Below are positions 9,159-17,704 of a stretch of 50,438 nt of DNA, one piece after another. This DNA is from Candidatus Neomarinimicrobiota bacterium (GTDB lineage: Bacteria > Fidelibacterota > SORT01). The DNA lies in the NCBI GenBank assembly GCA_022567655.1, contig JADFGO010000004.1:1-50438 (forward strand), given 5' to 3'. The notes beneath the pieces are model-generated. The model worked only from the letters and a program-made list of their open reading frames with translations. It was not told the origin of the DNA and did no database searches. The position numbers and the translations under genes were made by a program. Every line of letters starts with the position of its first letter. Position 1 is the first letter of the stretch.

Positions 9159-10444
9159 AAGTTATATTATCCTTCATACTGTTTTTTATTTACTCTTACT
9201 TTTTACTCCCTATGTTTGTAGTCTTTTTGATAATTATTTCTCCGTTCAATAAAAAAGTGAGGGAAGGTATTGCCGGCAGAATAAGAAGCAGGAACGATAT
9301 CAAGACTCTCGATAAGTCGCCCGCAAAAACGGTATGGATTCATTGTGCGTCACACGGTGAATATGAACAGGCGAAACCGATTATCAATGCCTTGAAAAGA
9401 AGCCAAGACGGGGTCAAAATAATCCTGACGTTCTTCTCGCCATCAGGTTACAAAAGGGTAAATGACGAAAACGTGGATTTAAAGTTATACCTGCCGTTCG
9501 ATTTCCCGCATTCCATAAAGAGACTACATCAAGCGATAAAAGCGAGCGTTTTGATATTAGCAGGCTATGATGTCTGGCCAAACGCAGTAAAATGGACGCG
9601 AAAATCCGGCACTCCTGTTGTTATAATTTCTGCCAGATTGCGGCAGAACTCGCACAGACTTAAACCGGTAATATTGATATTTCAAAGATTCGTTTACAGT
9701 TTTATTGATGTGATTTTAGCCGTAACAGAAGAGGATGCCGAACGTTTTAAAAAATTGGGAATTAAAGGGAGTGCTATAAAAGTTCTCGGAAATACCCGGT
9801 ATGACAGAGTCATCGAAAGAAAGGGCGAGCCGATCCTGAATGAAGAACAAATTTCTAAATTTTGTGATGCGAAAAGAGTGATGGTAATGGGAAGTATCTG
9901 GAGATCCGATTTAACAAAACTAATGAGTTCAATATTCGGGATATTAGAACGATACCCGGATTTATCTTTGATAGTGGCTCCACACGAGCCCCACGACAGC
10001 TTCTTAACCAAATTCTCCGAAGAACTACTGTCGAACGAGATCAGTTCTATAAGGTTTTCCGACCTGGACTCTAATTCAGCAGTTCACAGGGTTTTGATAA
10101 TAGATAATGTTGGTATTCTTGCGGGTCTCTATAGATTTGCCGATATTGCTTATTTAGGGGGCGGATTTGGTCCCGGAGTACATAACGTTATGGAACCCGC
10201 GGTCTATGAAGTCCCCGTGTTGTACGGACCGAAACTGAAAAGCTCGGAAACAGCCCGTTACTTGAGTAAAACCGGTGGTGGATTTATAGTGGAAAACGGC
10301 ACGGAATTTACGGAAATATTTGACCGCCTGTTCTCCGATGAAGAGTTCAGACTTAAAGCCGGAAAAGCCGCCGGGCAGGTTATTCTCGATAACATGGGTG
10401 CGACTCAACGAACGGCGGAGATAATTCAAGGATTGATCAGTTGA
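9155..10444 (+). CDS. waaA: 3-deoxy-D-manno-octulosonic acid (Kdo) transferase
   Basis: Transfers Kdo from CMP-Kdo to the lipid IVA precursor on the inner membrane. The true start is ATG 9155 in an ATGA overlap with the GT9 stop, giving 429 residues, normal for WaaA. An N-terminal membrane anchor (about residues 3-25) is followed by HCASHGEYEQAKP (near 61-73), the conserved acceptor-binding region with its catalytic Glu. The late GGGFGPGVHNVMEPA motif (near 333) is the GT-B donor site. Its presence shows the organism makes Kdo-containing LPS. The stop overlaps the following ABC gene. Confidence 0.9.
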   Translation: MKVILSFILFFIYSYFLLPMFVVFLIIISPFNKKVREGIAGRIRSRNDIKTLDKSPAKTVWIHCASHGEYEQAKPIINALKRSQDGVKIILTFFSPSGYKRVNDENVDLKLYLPFDFPHSIKRLHQAIKASVLILAGYDVWPNAVKWTRKSGTPVVIISARLRQNSHRLKPVILIFQRFVYSFIDVILAVTEEDAERFKKLGIKGSAIKVLGNTRYDRVIERKGEPILNEEQISKFCDAKRVMVMGSIWRSDLTKLMSSIFGILERYPDLSLIVAPHEPHDSFLTKFSEELLSNEISSIRFSDLDSNSAVHRVLIIDNVGILAGLYRFADIAYLGGGFGPGVHNVMEPAVYEVPVLYGPKLKSSETARYLSKTGGGFIVENGTEFTEIFDRLFSDEEFRLKAGKAAGQVILDNMGATQRTAEIIQGLIS

Positions 10445-11217
10445 TAAACCTGGTTAACGCATCCTATAAATTCAGCGGACAAGCGGGCAATAACGAATTT
10501 GCAATTAAGAATCTTTCGCTGATGATTGAAAAAGGGGAATTTGTTTCTTTGATAGGCTCTAACGGCTGTGGGAAATCAACAGTTGCAATGATATTAAACG
10601 GCGTGTATGAACTTGATTCAGGGTATTTAGAAGTGGATGGGATGAGGGTTGTCGATAAAACCGATAAGACCAACGCAAGAAAAAAGATCGCCGTTATTTT
10701 TCAAAACCCATCGGAGCAATTAATTGCCGGCTCGGTGGAAGCTGATGTAGCATTCACGCTTGAAAATTTCGGAATTGAAGTAAAGACGATTCGAGAGCGA
10801 GTTGATGCATCGCTGAATCTATTTAACTTGAATGACGTTAGAGGTAAGCATCCCGGAGAATTGTCCGGAGGTGAACAACAAAGGGTCGTCCTTGCGGGCG
10901 TATGGGCTCTTCAGCCCGATTATATCATTTGTGATGAGGTAACAACTTATCTTGATCATTATTCCACAAAGTTGATTATAAAAATGCTTCACGACTTCAC
11001 CGAGAAAGATGGAGGGGTTCTTTTTATCACTCAATATCCTATTGAAACAATGAATTCCGACAGGCTTCTAATTATGAAGGACGGTGAAATTATATCCGAA
11101 GGAAAGCCGGAAAGTATACTACGGGACAGCGAGATGCTGCTGAAAGCAAATCATATCGTACCCCATGAAATCATTTTTGAGGAGCTGACTAAAAATTATT
11201 CAGGACGAGGAATTTGA
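10441..11217 (+). CDS. ECF-type ABC transporter ATPase (EcfA1-like)
   Basis: Complete ABC ATPase of 258 residues: Walker A GSNGCGKS (39-46), Q-loop FQNPSEQLI followed by the EADVAFTLENFG segment typical of energy-coupling-factor ATPases, signature LSGGEQQRV, and Walker B YIICDEVTTYLD. The usual DEPT is DEVT here; the catalytic Glu is kept. ECF ATPases power vitamin or metal uptake with an EcfT scaffold and an S component. The TTG start lies in a TTGA overlap with the waaA stop. No EcfT or S gene is in the window, so the substrate is unknown. Confidence 0.8.
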   Translation: MINLVNASYKFSGQAGNNEFAIKNLSLMIEKGEFVSLIGSNGCGKSTVAMILNGVYELDSGYLEVDGMRVVDKTDKTNARKKIAVIFQNPSEQLIAGSVEADVAFTLENFGIEVKTIRERVDASLNLFNLNDVRGKHPGELSGGEQQRVVLAGVWALQPDYIICDEVTTYLDHYSTKLIIKMLHDFTEKDGGVLFITQYPIETMNSDRLLIMKDGEIISEGKPESILRDSEMLLKANHIVPHEIIFEELTKNYSGRGI

Positions 11218-12050
11218 ACTTATTAAATCTAAATAAAATCAACTTCTCGTATGATGAGCTTCCAACCGGTAACTCATTTCAGCTGAATATATCTGATTTC
11301 AGTTTGGAAGCAGGTGAATCTCTCGCGGTAACCGGCAACTCCGGCGCGGGTAAGACTACTTTTGCAAAATTACTTTCCGGTATTCTAAAGCCATCGACCG
11401 GTGAATTTCAGATTTTGCAAAAAGGAATGAAAATCGGTATGTCATTTCAGTTTCCGGAAAATCAATTTTACCTGGACACTGTTTTGGACGACATTGTAGC
11501 GGGGCTATTGGCGAAAGGAACAGACGAAAAGGAAGCAATCTCCTCTGCCAAGGAAGCTTTAGAAATGGTCAATTTGAAACCTACGGTATTCGGAAAGCGC
11601 AGCCACACGACTTTGAGCGCAGGAGAACGAAGAAGAGCGGCAATAGCGATTCTTTTCAGTCTTCGTCCCGACCTGTATATCATAGATGAACCGACTGCCG
11701 GTCTCGATGGAATCGAGATAGAAAATCTTTCTAACATTTTCAACTCGTTATCGGATGAGGGAAAGACGCTGATAATAATTTCTCAGGATACAACCTTCAT
11801 AGCGGAAACCTGTCAAAGGATAGTGCTTTTTGACAGGGGAAGCATAGTCTGCGATGATTCTGTTTACGATTTCTTCACCAACAGAGAGGTGACACAGAAG
11901 TATGGAATAGAAGTACCGCCTTCGGCTAAATTTGTGATGTCCAAAGAATTCATCGATCTGAGGGATAATACAAAGAGCCTAAAATTAAAAGATATTATGA
12001 GCTTAGTTGTGAATAAGAGGGTAGCAGAGGATAACATATTAACGGCATGA
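11214..12050 (+). CDS. ECF-type ABC transporter ATPase (EcfA2-like)
   Basis: Second ATPase of 278 residues with Walker A GNSGAGKT, Q-loop FQFPENQFYLDTVLDDI (the usual EcfA2 form), signature LSAGERRRAAIA and Walker B LYIIDEPTAGLDG. It pairs naturally with the preceding gene as a heterodimer. The TTG start sits in a TTGA overlap and is preceded by AGGACGAGG, a good ribosome site. The C-terminal 50 residues are the variable ECF extension. The next gene is the unrelated pgsA, so the membrane partners must lie elsewhere. Confidence 0.8.
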   Translation: MNLLNLNKINFSYDELPTGNSFQLNISDFSLEAGESLAVTGNSGAGKTTFAKLLSGILKPSTGEFQILQKGMKIGMSFQFPENQFYLDTVLDDIVAGLLAKGTDEKEAISSAKEALEMVNLKPTVFGKRSHTTLSAGERRRAAIAILFSLRPDLYIIDEPTAGLDGIEIENLSNIFNSLSDEGKTLIIISQDTTFIAETCQRIVLFDRGSIVCDDSVYDFFTNREVTQKYGIEVPPSAKFVMSKEFIDLRDNTKSLKLKDIMSLVVNKRVAEDNILTA

Positions 12051-12589
12051 AACACTTCAACTTGCCAAACTGGATTTCTATCAGCCGAATATTGTTGACA
12101 GTTCCATGTTTAATGTTTTTTGATGCCGGGGATAATTATCCCGGTCTGTTGATGCTCGCGCTGATGATCGTTTCTGATTATGCGGACGGGATATTAGCCA
12201 GAAGAATGAAAATGGTTTCCGATGTTGGAAAAGCGCTCGACCCTTTAAGTGATAAAATTGTAACAGTTATACTGATTTCATATCTAATTTTGGAAAAAAG
12301 TTTTCCGATATGGTTTGTATCAACTCTTATTTTCAGGGACCTCATATTGTCGTATCTGGGGTTAAAAGTCAAAAAGAATACGGGTGTTATGCCTCAGGCA
12401 AACATGGCGGGGAAAATCGCTGTAAACGGCATCGCCATAATGATTATAGGGTGGTTCATGGACTGGGAATGGATGAAATTAATCGGGCTATGGGGAAGCG
12501 TAGTGATCATTTTATACTCGTCCGTTGTTTATTTTCGGGACTATTATAAACTGCTGAGGGTTGAAAATTTAAGTAAGGAGTCACAATAA
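12047..12589 (+). CDS. pgsA: CDP-alcohol phosphatidyltransferase, phosphatidylglycerophosphate synthase-like
   Basis: Inner-membrane enzyme joining CDP-diacylglycerol to an alcohol, most likely glycerol 3-phosphate, to begin phosphatidylglycerol and cardiolipin synthesis. The full signature DG-x2-AR-x8-G-x3-D-x3-D is present: D47, G48, A51, R52, G61, D65, D69. At 180 residues with several membrane helices it matches PgsA. ATGA overlap with the previous gene. Its last codons carry the AAGGAG that serves ftsY. Another alcohol substrate cannot be excluded from sequence alone. Confidence 0.85.
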   Translation: MKHFNLPNWISISRILLTVPCLMFFDAGDNYPGLLMLALMIVSDYADGILARRMKMVSDVGKALDPLSDKIVTVILISYLILEKSFPIWFVSTLIFRDLILSYLGLKVKKNTGVMPQANMAGKIAVNGIAIMIIGWFMDWEWMKLIGLWGSVVIILYSSVVYFRDYYKLLRVENLSKESQ

Positions 12590-13518
12590 AAACAATTTTT
12601 CAAAAATTCGTTTCCGGTCTTTCAAAGACTCGAAGTAAATTTCGGGCAACGCTGTCAGCGGCAGTAAGCCGCGCATCGAATCTGGATGAGGAACTGCTTG
12701 AGAATATAGAATCTGCGCTAATCCAAACTGACATGGGGATTGATATGGCGGCAGAATTAATTGATAAATTAAAAGCGGGGGTTGAAGCTGATATTTCGGA
12801 AGAGGAAATTTATGGATTCCTATCCCGCGAGATCAGATCAAAATTCTCCGGTCAGGATTGGGATATTGACGTTGGTGATGACCTACCCGCAAAGCCTTAT
12901 GTTATAATGGTCGTGGGAGTGAACGGAACCGGAAAAACTACCACCGTCGGAAAATTGGCAAATTTACATAAAAGGCTTGGAAGGAAGGTATTGCTGGCTG
13001 CCGCCGATACATTTCGCGCCGCTGCCGTTGAACAGCTCACCGTATGGTCGGAGAGAGCCGGAGTTGATTTAGTCAAAAGCGACAGAGGAGCGGAACCGGC
13101 GTCTGTGGCACATAACGCTCTCACGTCCGCTCAATCACGAGGAATGGACGTTTTGATAGTTGATACGGCAGGGCGCTTGCATACGAGTAAAAATCTGATG
13201 GAGGAGCTGAAAAAAATAAAGCGGGTACTCGGAAAGGATGATGAGACTTCTCCGCATGAGATTTTGTTAACTCTTGACGCTAATAACGGCCAGAATGCTC
13301 ACCGTCAGGCAAAAGAATTCAACGAAATGGTTGGCGTAACAGGGATAGTTCTGGCTAAATTAGACGGAACCGCGAAAGGAGGTATAGTTCTGTCCATAAA
13401 CAATGAACTTGACATACCTGTAAAGTATATTGGTGTCGGTGAGGATTTGGAAGATTTGGAACCTTTTGAACCTGAGGCATTTGCCTCTTCGTTATTTTAC
13501 GCAGGAGAATATGACTAA
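12586..13518 (+). CDS. ftsY: Signal recognition particle receptor FtsY, apparent AUA start
   Basis: SRP receptor GTPase that docks ribosome-nascent chain complexes at the membrane. NG-domain motifs from the proposed start: GVNGTGKTTT (near 111), DTFRAAA (141), DTAGRL (193) and KLDGTAKGG (258). The N domain clearly begins upstream of the first ATG (12733): homologous sequence (FQKFVSGLSKTRSKF..., then NLDEELLENIESAL) is in frame back to 12586. Between the in-frame TAA at 12574-12576 and 12733 there is no ATG, GTG or TTG. AAGGAG (12575-12580) stands 5 bases before ATA at 12586, which overlaps the pgsA TAA, so AUA is the likeliest start; ATT 12595 is second choice. 310 residues. Confidence 0.88.
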   Translation: MKTIFQKFVSGLSKTRSKFRATLSAAVSRASNLDEELLENIESALIQTDMGIDMAAELIDKLKAGVEADISEEEIYGFLSREIRSKFSGQDWDIDVGDDLPAKPYVIMVVGVNGTGKTTTVGKLANLHKRLGRKVLLAAADTFRAAAVEQLTVWSERAGVDLVKSDRGAEPASVAHNALTSAQSRGMDVLIVDTAGRLHTSKNLMEELKKIKRVLGKDDETSPHEILLTLDANNGQNAHRQAKEFNEMVGVTGIVLAKLDGTAKGGIVLSINNELDIPVKYIGVGEDLEDLEPFEPEAFASSLFYAGEYD

Positions 13519-14812
13519 AAACGTAAAGATAGTAACTCTCGGCTGTCCGAAGAACGAAGTGGATTCCGAAGTTATGGGTAACGGTATTCAGAGAGCCGGA
13601 TTCAACATTGTGGAAAATGCGGAAGAAGCGGACGTAATCATCATAAATACGTGCGGGTTTATCGAAGAAGCGAGAGAGAATTCGATTGAAGCAATACTTG
13701 ATGCGGCAGACATAAAGAAAAACGGGCATGCGTCTGAACTCCTTGTCGCCGGATGTATGTCGCAGCGTTATGAATCCGAATTGAGAAAAGAGTTACCGGA
13801 GGTAGACGCTTTTTTCGGAGTAGAAGATTTCCGGAATATATTGACTCATTTAGGAGGTACCGAGGCTGCTCACTTTGCCCGTCCCGGCAGGAGGCTCCTG
13901 AACGAGACGAAATACTACGCATATCTCAAGATTGCCGAGGGATGCGATAACGAGTGCAGTTTCTGCGCCATACCCTCAATGCGGGGGTTACAAAAGAGCA
14001 GGAGCGTCGAATCACTCGTCGAAGAAACTGAAAAATTATTGTCAAAGGGGGTTAAAGAGATAATTCTTATCTCACAGGACCTCACTACTTACGGATGGGA
14101 CTTAAAATCAAATGGAGACGGGAACGTAAGGATACATGATCTCGTTCGTGAAATATCCGGTGTCAAAGGCGTGGGATGGGTGAGGCTAATGTACGTTCAT
14201 CCGGCTCACCTGACAAAGGAACTTCGAAATGTTATTAAAGAAGAGGAGAAGGTGTGCAATTATATCGATATGCCGATACAGCACATAGCCGATCGAATAC
14301 TTAAATCTATGAAACGGGGCAGTGATGGAAATACCATTAAACGGTTAATTGAAGATCTGCGTAATAGGGATGATGAAGTAGCGCTGAGGACTTCACTGAT
14401 AGTGGGATATCCGGGAGAGACTGATGAGGAGTTTCAGCAACTTTATGACTTTGTTTCAGAAACAGAATTTGACAGACTTGGAGTATTCACGTATTCTCAT
14501 GAAGAAAATACAACTGCGGGATTCATGCAGGATGACGTGCCAAAGGCGGTTAAAATAGAGAGAATGGACGGCATAATGCTGCTCCAGCAGGAAATATCGC
14601 AAAGAAAAAATAGAATGATGTTGAACGGAACGTTCAATGTGTTGATAGATGAGTATAAAAACAAGAGTGGAGTTTCAATCGGAAGAACGTTTAAAGACGC
14701 ACCGGAGATTGACAATATTGTGGTGGTTGATGAGAAGATAGACCCGGGCAGATTTGTCGATGTGCAAATCACCTCTACAGATGTTTATGAAGTAAGAGGA
14801 GTCCTGGCTTAA
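13511..14812 (+). CDS. rimO: Ribosomal protein S12 methylthiotransferase RimO
   Basis: Radical-SAM enzyme that methylthiolates a conserved aspartate of ribosomal protein S12. From ATG 13511 (433 residues) one sees the N-terminal cluster cysteines (LGCPKNEVDSE, NTCGF, AGCMSQRY), the radical-SAM CxxxCxxC in GCDNECSFCAIPSMRG (near 144-159), and a C-terminal TRAM-like beta domain. LGCPKNEVDSE distinguishes RimO from MiaB. The frame is open to 13430, but ATG 13511 has AGGAG upstream and overlaps the ftsY stop by 8 bp. Co-transcription with ftsY is likely. Confidence 0.93.
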   Translation: MTKNVKIVTLGCPKNEVDSEVMGNGIQRAGFNIVENAEEADVIIINTCGFIEEARENSIEAILDAADIKKNGHASELLVAGCMSQRYESELRKELPEVDAFFGVEDFRNILTHLGGTEAAHFARPGRRLLNETKYYAYLKIAEGCDNECSFCAIPSMRGLQKSRSVESLVEETEKLLSKGVKEIILISQDLTTYGWDLKSNGDGNVRIHDLVREISGVKGVGWVRLMYVHPAHLTKELRNVIKEEEKVCNYIDMPIQHIADRILKSMKRGSDGNTIKRLIEDLRNRDDEVALRTSLIVGYPGETDEEFQQLYDFVSETEFDRLGVFTYSHEENTTAGFMQDDVPKAVKIERMDGIMLLQQEISQRKNRMMLNGTFNVLIDEYKNKSGVSIGRTFKDAPEIDNIVVVDEKIDPGRFVDVQITSTDVYEVRGVLA

Positions 14813-14863
14813 AGAGATTCGACGTATCTGATTAAACTCTTTATTTCGATCTAAGCAAGTCTT

Positions 14864-17590
14864 ATGGCAGTGGATAAAAGAGCATCGAGCAACAGACTAA
14901 CAACGTGGAGATTGTTGACGAACTCTCTTGTCTTACTGGTTACATTTTCCGCTCATATTCAATTCTCGTTTGCGCAGGAGACAGCTAACGAAAGATTCAT
15001 AATATCACTCGATTCCGATCCGAATGCGAGAAATTATGAAGATTACTACGTCCAAAATCGTACTGACTTGGATGTTGCCGGGATAACGGTATTGCGAGCA
15101 ATGAGAGAAAAATCTACTCTGAGTCAGGTAAAGTGGATTCAAAAACTTAACGATATGGTGCAGGATGGAAAGATAACCGACTTTCAACCGCTCTGGTTGA
15201 TAGACGCAATAATTGTTACGGCGGATGACAGCATGATGGCATTATTTGAATCAGATAAAAATATAAAACACGTTTACGATGATATAGCGCTGACTAATCA
15301 GAGGACTGAACCGGTTCCGGTCGATACTTCCGTTTTTCACAAATTAAGGAACGTGATATCCGATCTGAAAGCAGCAAGCAGTAAAAAACCCTTAAATAAC
15401 GGAGATGAAAGAAGGATAGCTCTCATAGGAGGCTATCTTCCGGAATTCTATCCCTACGGTCCGGAAGATTTAAGAACAAGGGAAACAGAAGAAAAATTCC
15501 TAATAGAAGAGGAGGCCGGTAACTGGGATTGGCTTGCCGTTTCGGCAGCGGGATGGTCAGATAGCTGGGATGATCGGGGTATAGCGTCAAGTTCCTCATT
15601 CGAGTACATTCCAATATTCAATGACGGCTATACCGTGAATCTTTCTGACATGCTCCTGATATTAGACGATTTAATGGATATCGCCGATGGAAAAAAGAAA
15701 CCTGATGTGATAGGATTAACCTGGAAAGTCATGTTCGGGGTGGAATACGAACTTTTATGGGAAGCCATAAGAGCGATCGAATATTCCCAAACACCGGTTG
15801 TGATGATTTATCCTGAGAGTTCACCGGCGCCGGTGAACGAATTACCGGGATTGTTTGTGCAGGGGTACACCGATCAACCCCGGTTATCCGAATACGTTTT
15901 GGATATGCCGCAATTACTACAGACTCCGGACGGTTCGGTCTACTTCACCGAGCTGGTCTCTCTTGGATATGCAGTGGGGGCGTTAGCACTTTTAAGGAAT
16001 TCCAATAACCGCTCTATAATAAAAAATCGTTATAATGCGTTGCGTTATGGAGCAGGATACAGGGAGGATTCTGCATTTGATCTTGACGTCGTTGTCTCCG
16101 CCCTTAATCTCGGTATCACTTCGGTTGAAGGTGCCTTAACACAAGCGGGAAGCAGAACACCTATACCGGGAGTACTTGTTGAAGTCGTTACGCTCAAGGA
16201 ATCGAAATCTGGGAAAACGGATGAGCGGGGCCTCTATGAGATAAATATTGTTTCCGATGACGTTGTAATAAAAATCAATGATACAAAATTTTATCCGGAT
16301 TCCCTGGTTACGAGTTTCCGGGGGAAAAACAGATACACGGCTGATTTTTCTTTAGTACCTAAAAAAAGGGTGATCGTTTCCGGGTCTATGGTCGATGACA
16401 ACGATTTACCGGTACAGGGGATTATACAATACTTCATGGAGGATGAAAAATTCACGGAAGCAGACGTTGATGAGAAGGGCAGGTTCGAAGTAGAGTTAGT
16501 CCCGGGTAATTTCAATCTGAGAATTATACCCGAGTTTCCGTATGCGGTCGGCAGGTCGAAATACTGGGTCATAGACGGTCTCATGCCGCCTCAGAAGATC
16601 ATGGTGAAAAAGGCGGACGTTGGCCTGATTTCACTCGATGGCAGTGATGAACTCTTAACATACTTTGCCTCTCCGCTTGACAGTCTGGAATTAACATATT
16701 CATTCAGCATTTGGGAGAACGACATTGATAAATACCAGACGCTGAATAATCTTGTTTATAAAACTGTGATAATATATACAGGGAGCGCAACACCGTTAAC
16801 GTCTGTAACTTCGTTGTTGGAGGCGTTGAACGACTTCATAAATCAGGGTGGGCATGTTCTGTATTCGGGACAAAGGATTATGGAGTTTCTGAGTATGTAC
16901 GAACCGTTCAAAGGTGACGGACTTGCACATGCGGGGAACAGGAACGAACTTCTGTTATATAACGCGAAATATACAGGATTACCCGTTTACACATCACTTT
17001 CCGGCGCCGGAAGTGCGGACAACCAAACAGATCCTGATGCGATTACCGTACCAACAGAAAACACTCCTTTTATATACTATGACGCACAGCAAAAGATAAT
17101 TGCCGGAACCATTATACACCGAAACAGAGGAGGTGGCTACGTCATCCTTGGATTCGGACTTGAATCGGTGCACAAGCCTCATGGCAGCTCCTCTTTCACA
17201 AGCGGAATGGAGATGTTTGACTACTTGTTTAAAAAATTATGGATTGATTCCGAGCGAGGTATCCTCATCACAAGATTCGATTTTCCCATAACTGAAAATC
17301 ATAATACTATCAGGTTACTGCAAAGCTCGCCGAACCGATATAAAGGTGAAGTAACGATCAAATTTTTTATTCCGCAACCCGCATCTGTAAAATTGGAGCT
17401 GTATGACCTGGGTGGAATCTTGGTAGGAAGTATAATGGAGGATGAGAGAGACTTGGGCGGATATTCGGTAACCTGGCAGCCGGCGAGAACCGGGCTGAAT
17501 ATGAATTCAGGTATGTATATCTTAGCGCTCCGGGTTCAGGGTACAACAGGAATCGAGCATTTACTTCTGAGTAAATTAGTATGGTTATAG
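14864..17590 (+). CDS. Secreted multidomain protein, possible inactive subtilase with C-terminal sorting-like domain
   Basis: A 908-residue exported protein (signal peptide ending near FSFAQ, about residue 38). Residues 40-145 resemble a subtilase prodomain (WLIDAIIVTAD...). Residues about 185-420 follow the order of an S8 fold (RRIALIGGYLP, a PVVMIYPES strand, GYAVGALALLRN where the catalytic-Ser helix should be), but I cannot find the Asp, His or Ser motifs, so it may be inactive. A carboxypeptidase-regulatory-like domain (GVLVEVVTLKESKSGKTDERG) and a second beta domain follow, then a GATase-like segment (DFINQGGHVLYSGQR). The end (KLELYDLGG...YSVTWQPARTGLNMNSGMYIL) resembles FlgD/type IX sorting domains. 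Function unknown; it stands alone. Confidence 0.6.
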   Translation: MAVDKRASSNRLTTWRLLTNSLVLLVTFSAHIQFSFAQETANERFIISLDSDPNARNYEDYYVQNRTDLDVAGITVLRAMREKSTLSQVKWIQKLNDMVQDGKITDFQPLWLIDAIIVTADDSMMALFESDKNIKHVYDDIALTNQRTEPVPVDTSVFHKLRNVISDLKAASSKKPLNNGDERRIALIGGYLPEFYPYGPEDLRTRETEEKFLIEEEAGNWDWLAVSAAGWSDSWDDRGIASSSSFEYIPIFNDGYTVNLSDMLLILDDLMDIADGKKKPDVIGLTWKVMFGVEYELLWEAIRAIEYSQTPVVMIYPESSPAPVNELPGLFVQGYTDQPRLSEYVLDMPQLLQTPDGSVYFTELVSLGYAVGALALLRNSNNRSIIKNRYNALRYGAGYREDSAFDLDVVVSALNLGITSVEGALTQAGSRTPIPGVLVEVVTLKESKSGKTDERGLYEINIVSDDVVIKINDTKFYPDSLVTSFRGKNRYTADFSLVPKKRVIVSGSMVDDNDLPVQGIIQYFMEDEKFTEADVDEKGRFEVELVPGNFNLRIIPEFPYAVGRSKYWVIDGLMPPQKIMVKKADVGLISLDGSDELLTYFASPLDSLELTYSFSIWENDIDKYQTLNNLVYKTVIIYTGSATPLTSVTSLLEALNDFINQGGHVLYSGQRIMEFLSMYEPFKGDGLAHAGNRNELLLYNAKYTGLPVYTSLSGAGSADNQTDPDAITVPTENTPFIYYDAQQKIIAGTIIHRNRGGGYVILGFGLESVHKPHGSSSFTSGMEMFDYLFKKLWIDSERGILITRFDFPITENHNTIRLLQSSPNRYKGEVTIKFFIPQPASVKLELYDLGGILVGSIMEDERDLGGYSVTWQPARTGLNMNSGMYILALRVQGTTGIEHLLLSKLVWL

Positions 17591-17644
17591 TTTGTATACG
17601 CACTCAGAATAAAATAAAGCATCAAAATATTATGACAATATTAC

Positions 17645-17673
17645 TTGATAATTATCAATAGTCCACCTAACTT
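17645..17673 (+). promoter_or_regulatory. Candidate uvrB promoter with a 14-bp palindrome on the -35
   Basis: TTGATA (17645-17650), 17 bp, TAACTT (17668-17673). The -35 is the left part of the perfect palindrome TTGATAATTATCAA (17645-17658), so a dimeric regulator could occlude it. Predicted start near 17680, leaving a leader of about 25 bases to the uvrB ATG at 17705. The sequence is not the E. coli or B. subtilis LexA box, but LexA sites differ between phyla. Confidence 0.45.
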
Positions 17674-17704
17674 TTAGGGTTATAACTGGGGAACATATGT
17701 CATA

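Noticed and set aside
12733-13518. ftsY starting at ATG 12733
   Set aside because: It would remove most of the N domain, and clear FtsY-like sequence is in frame upstream.
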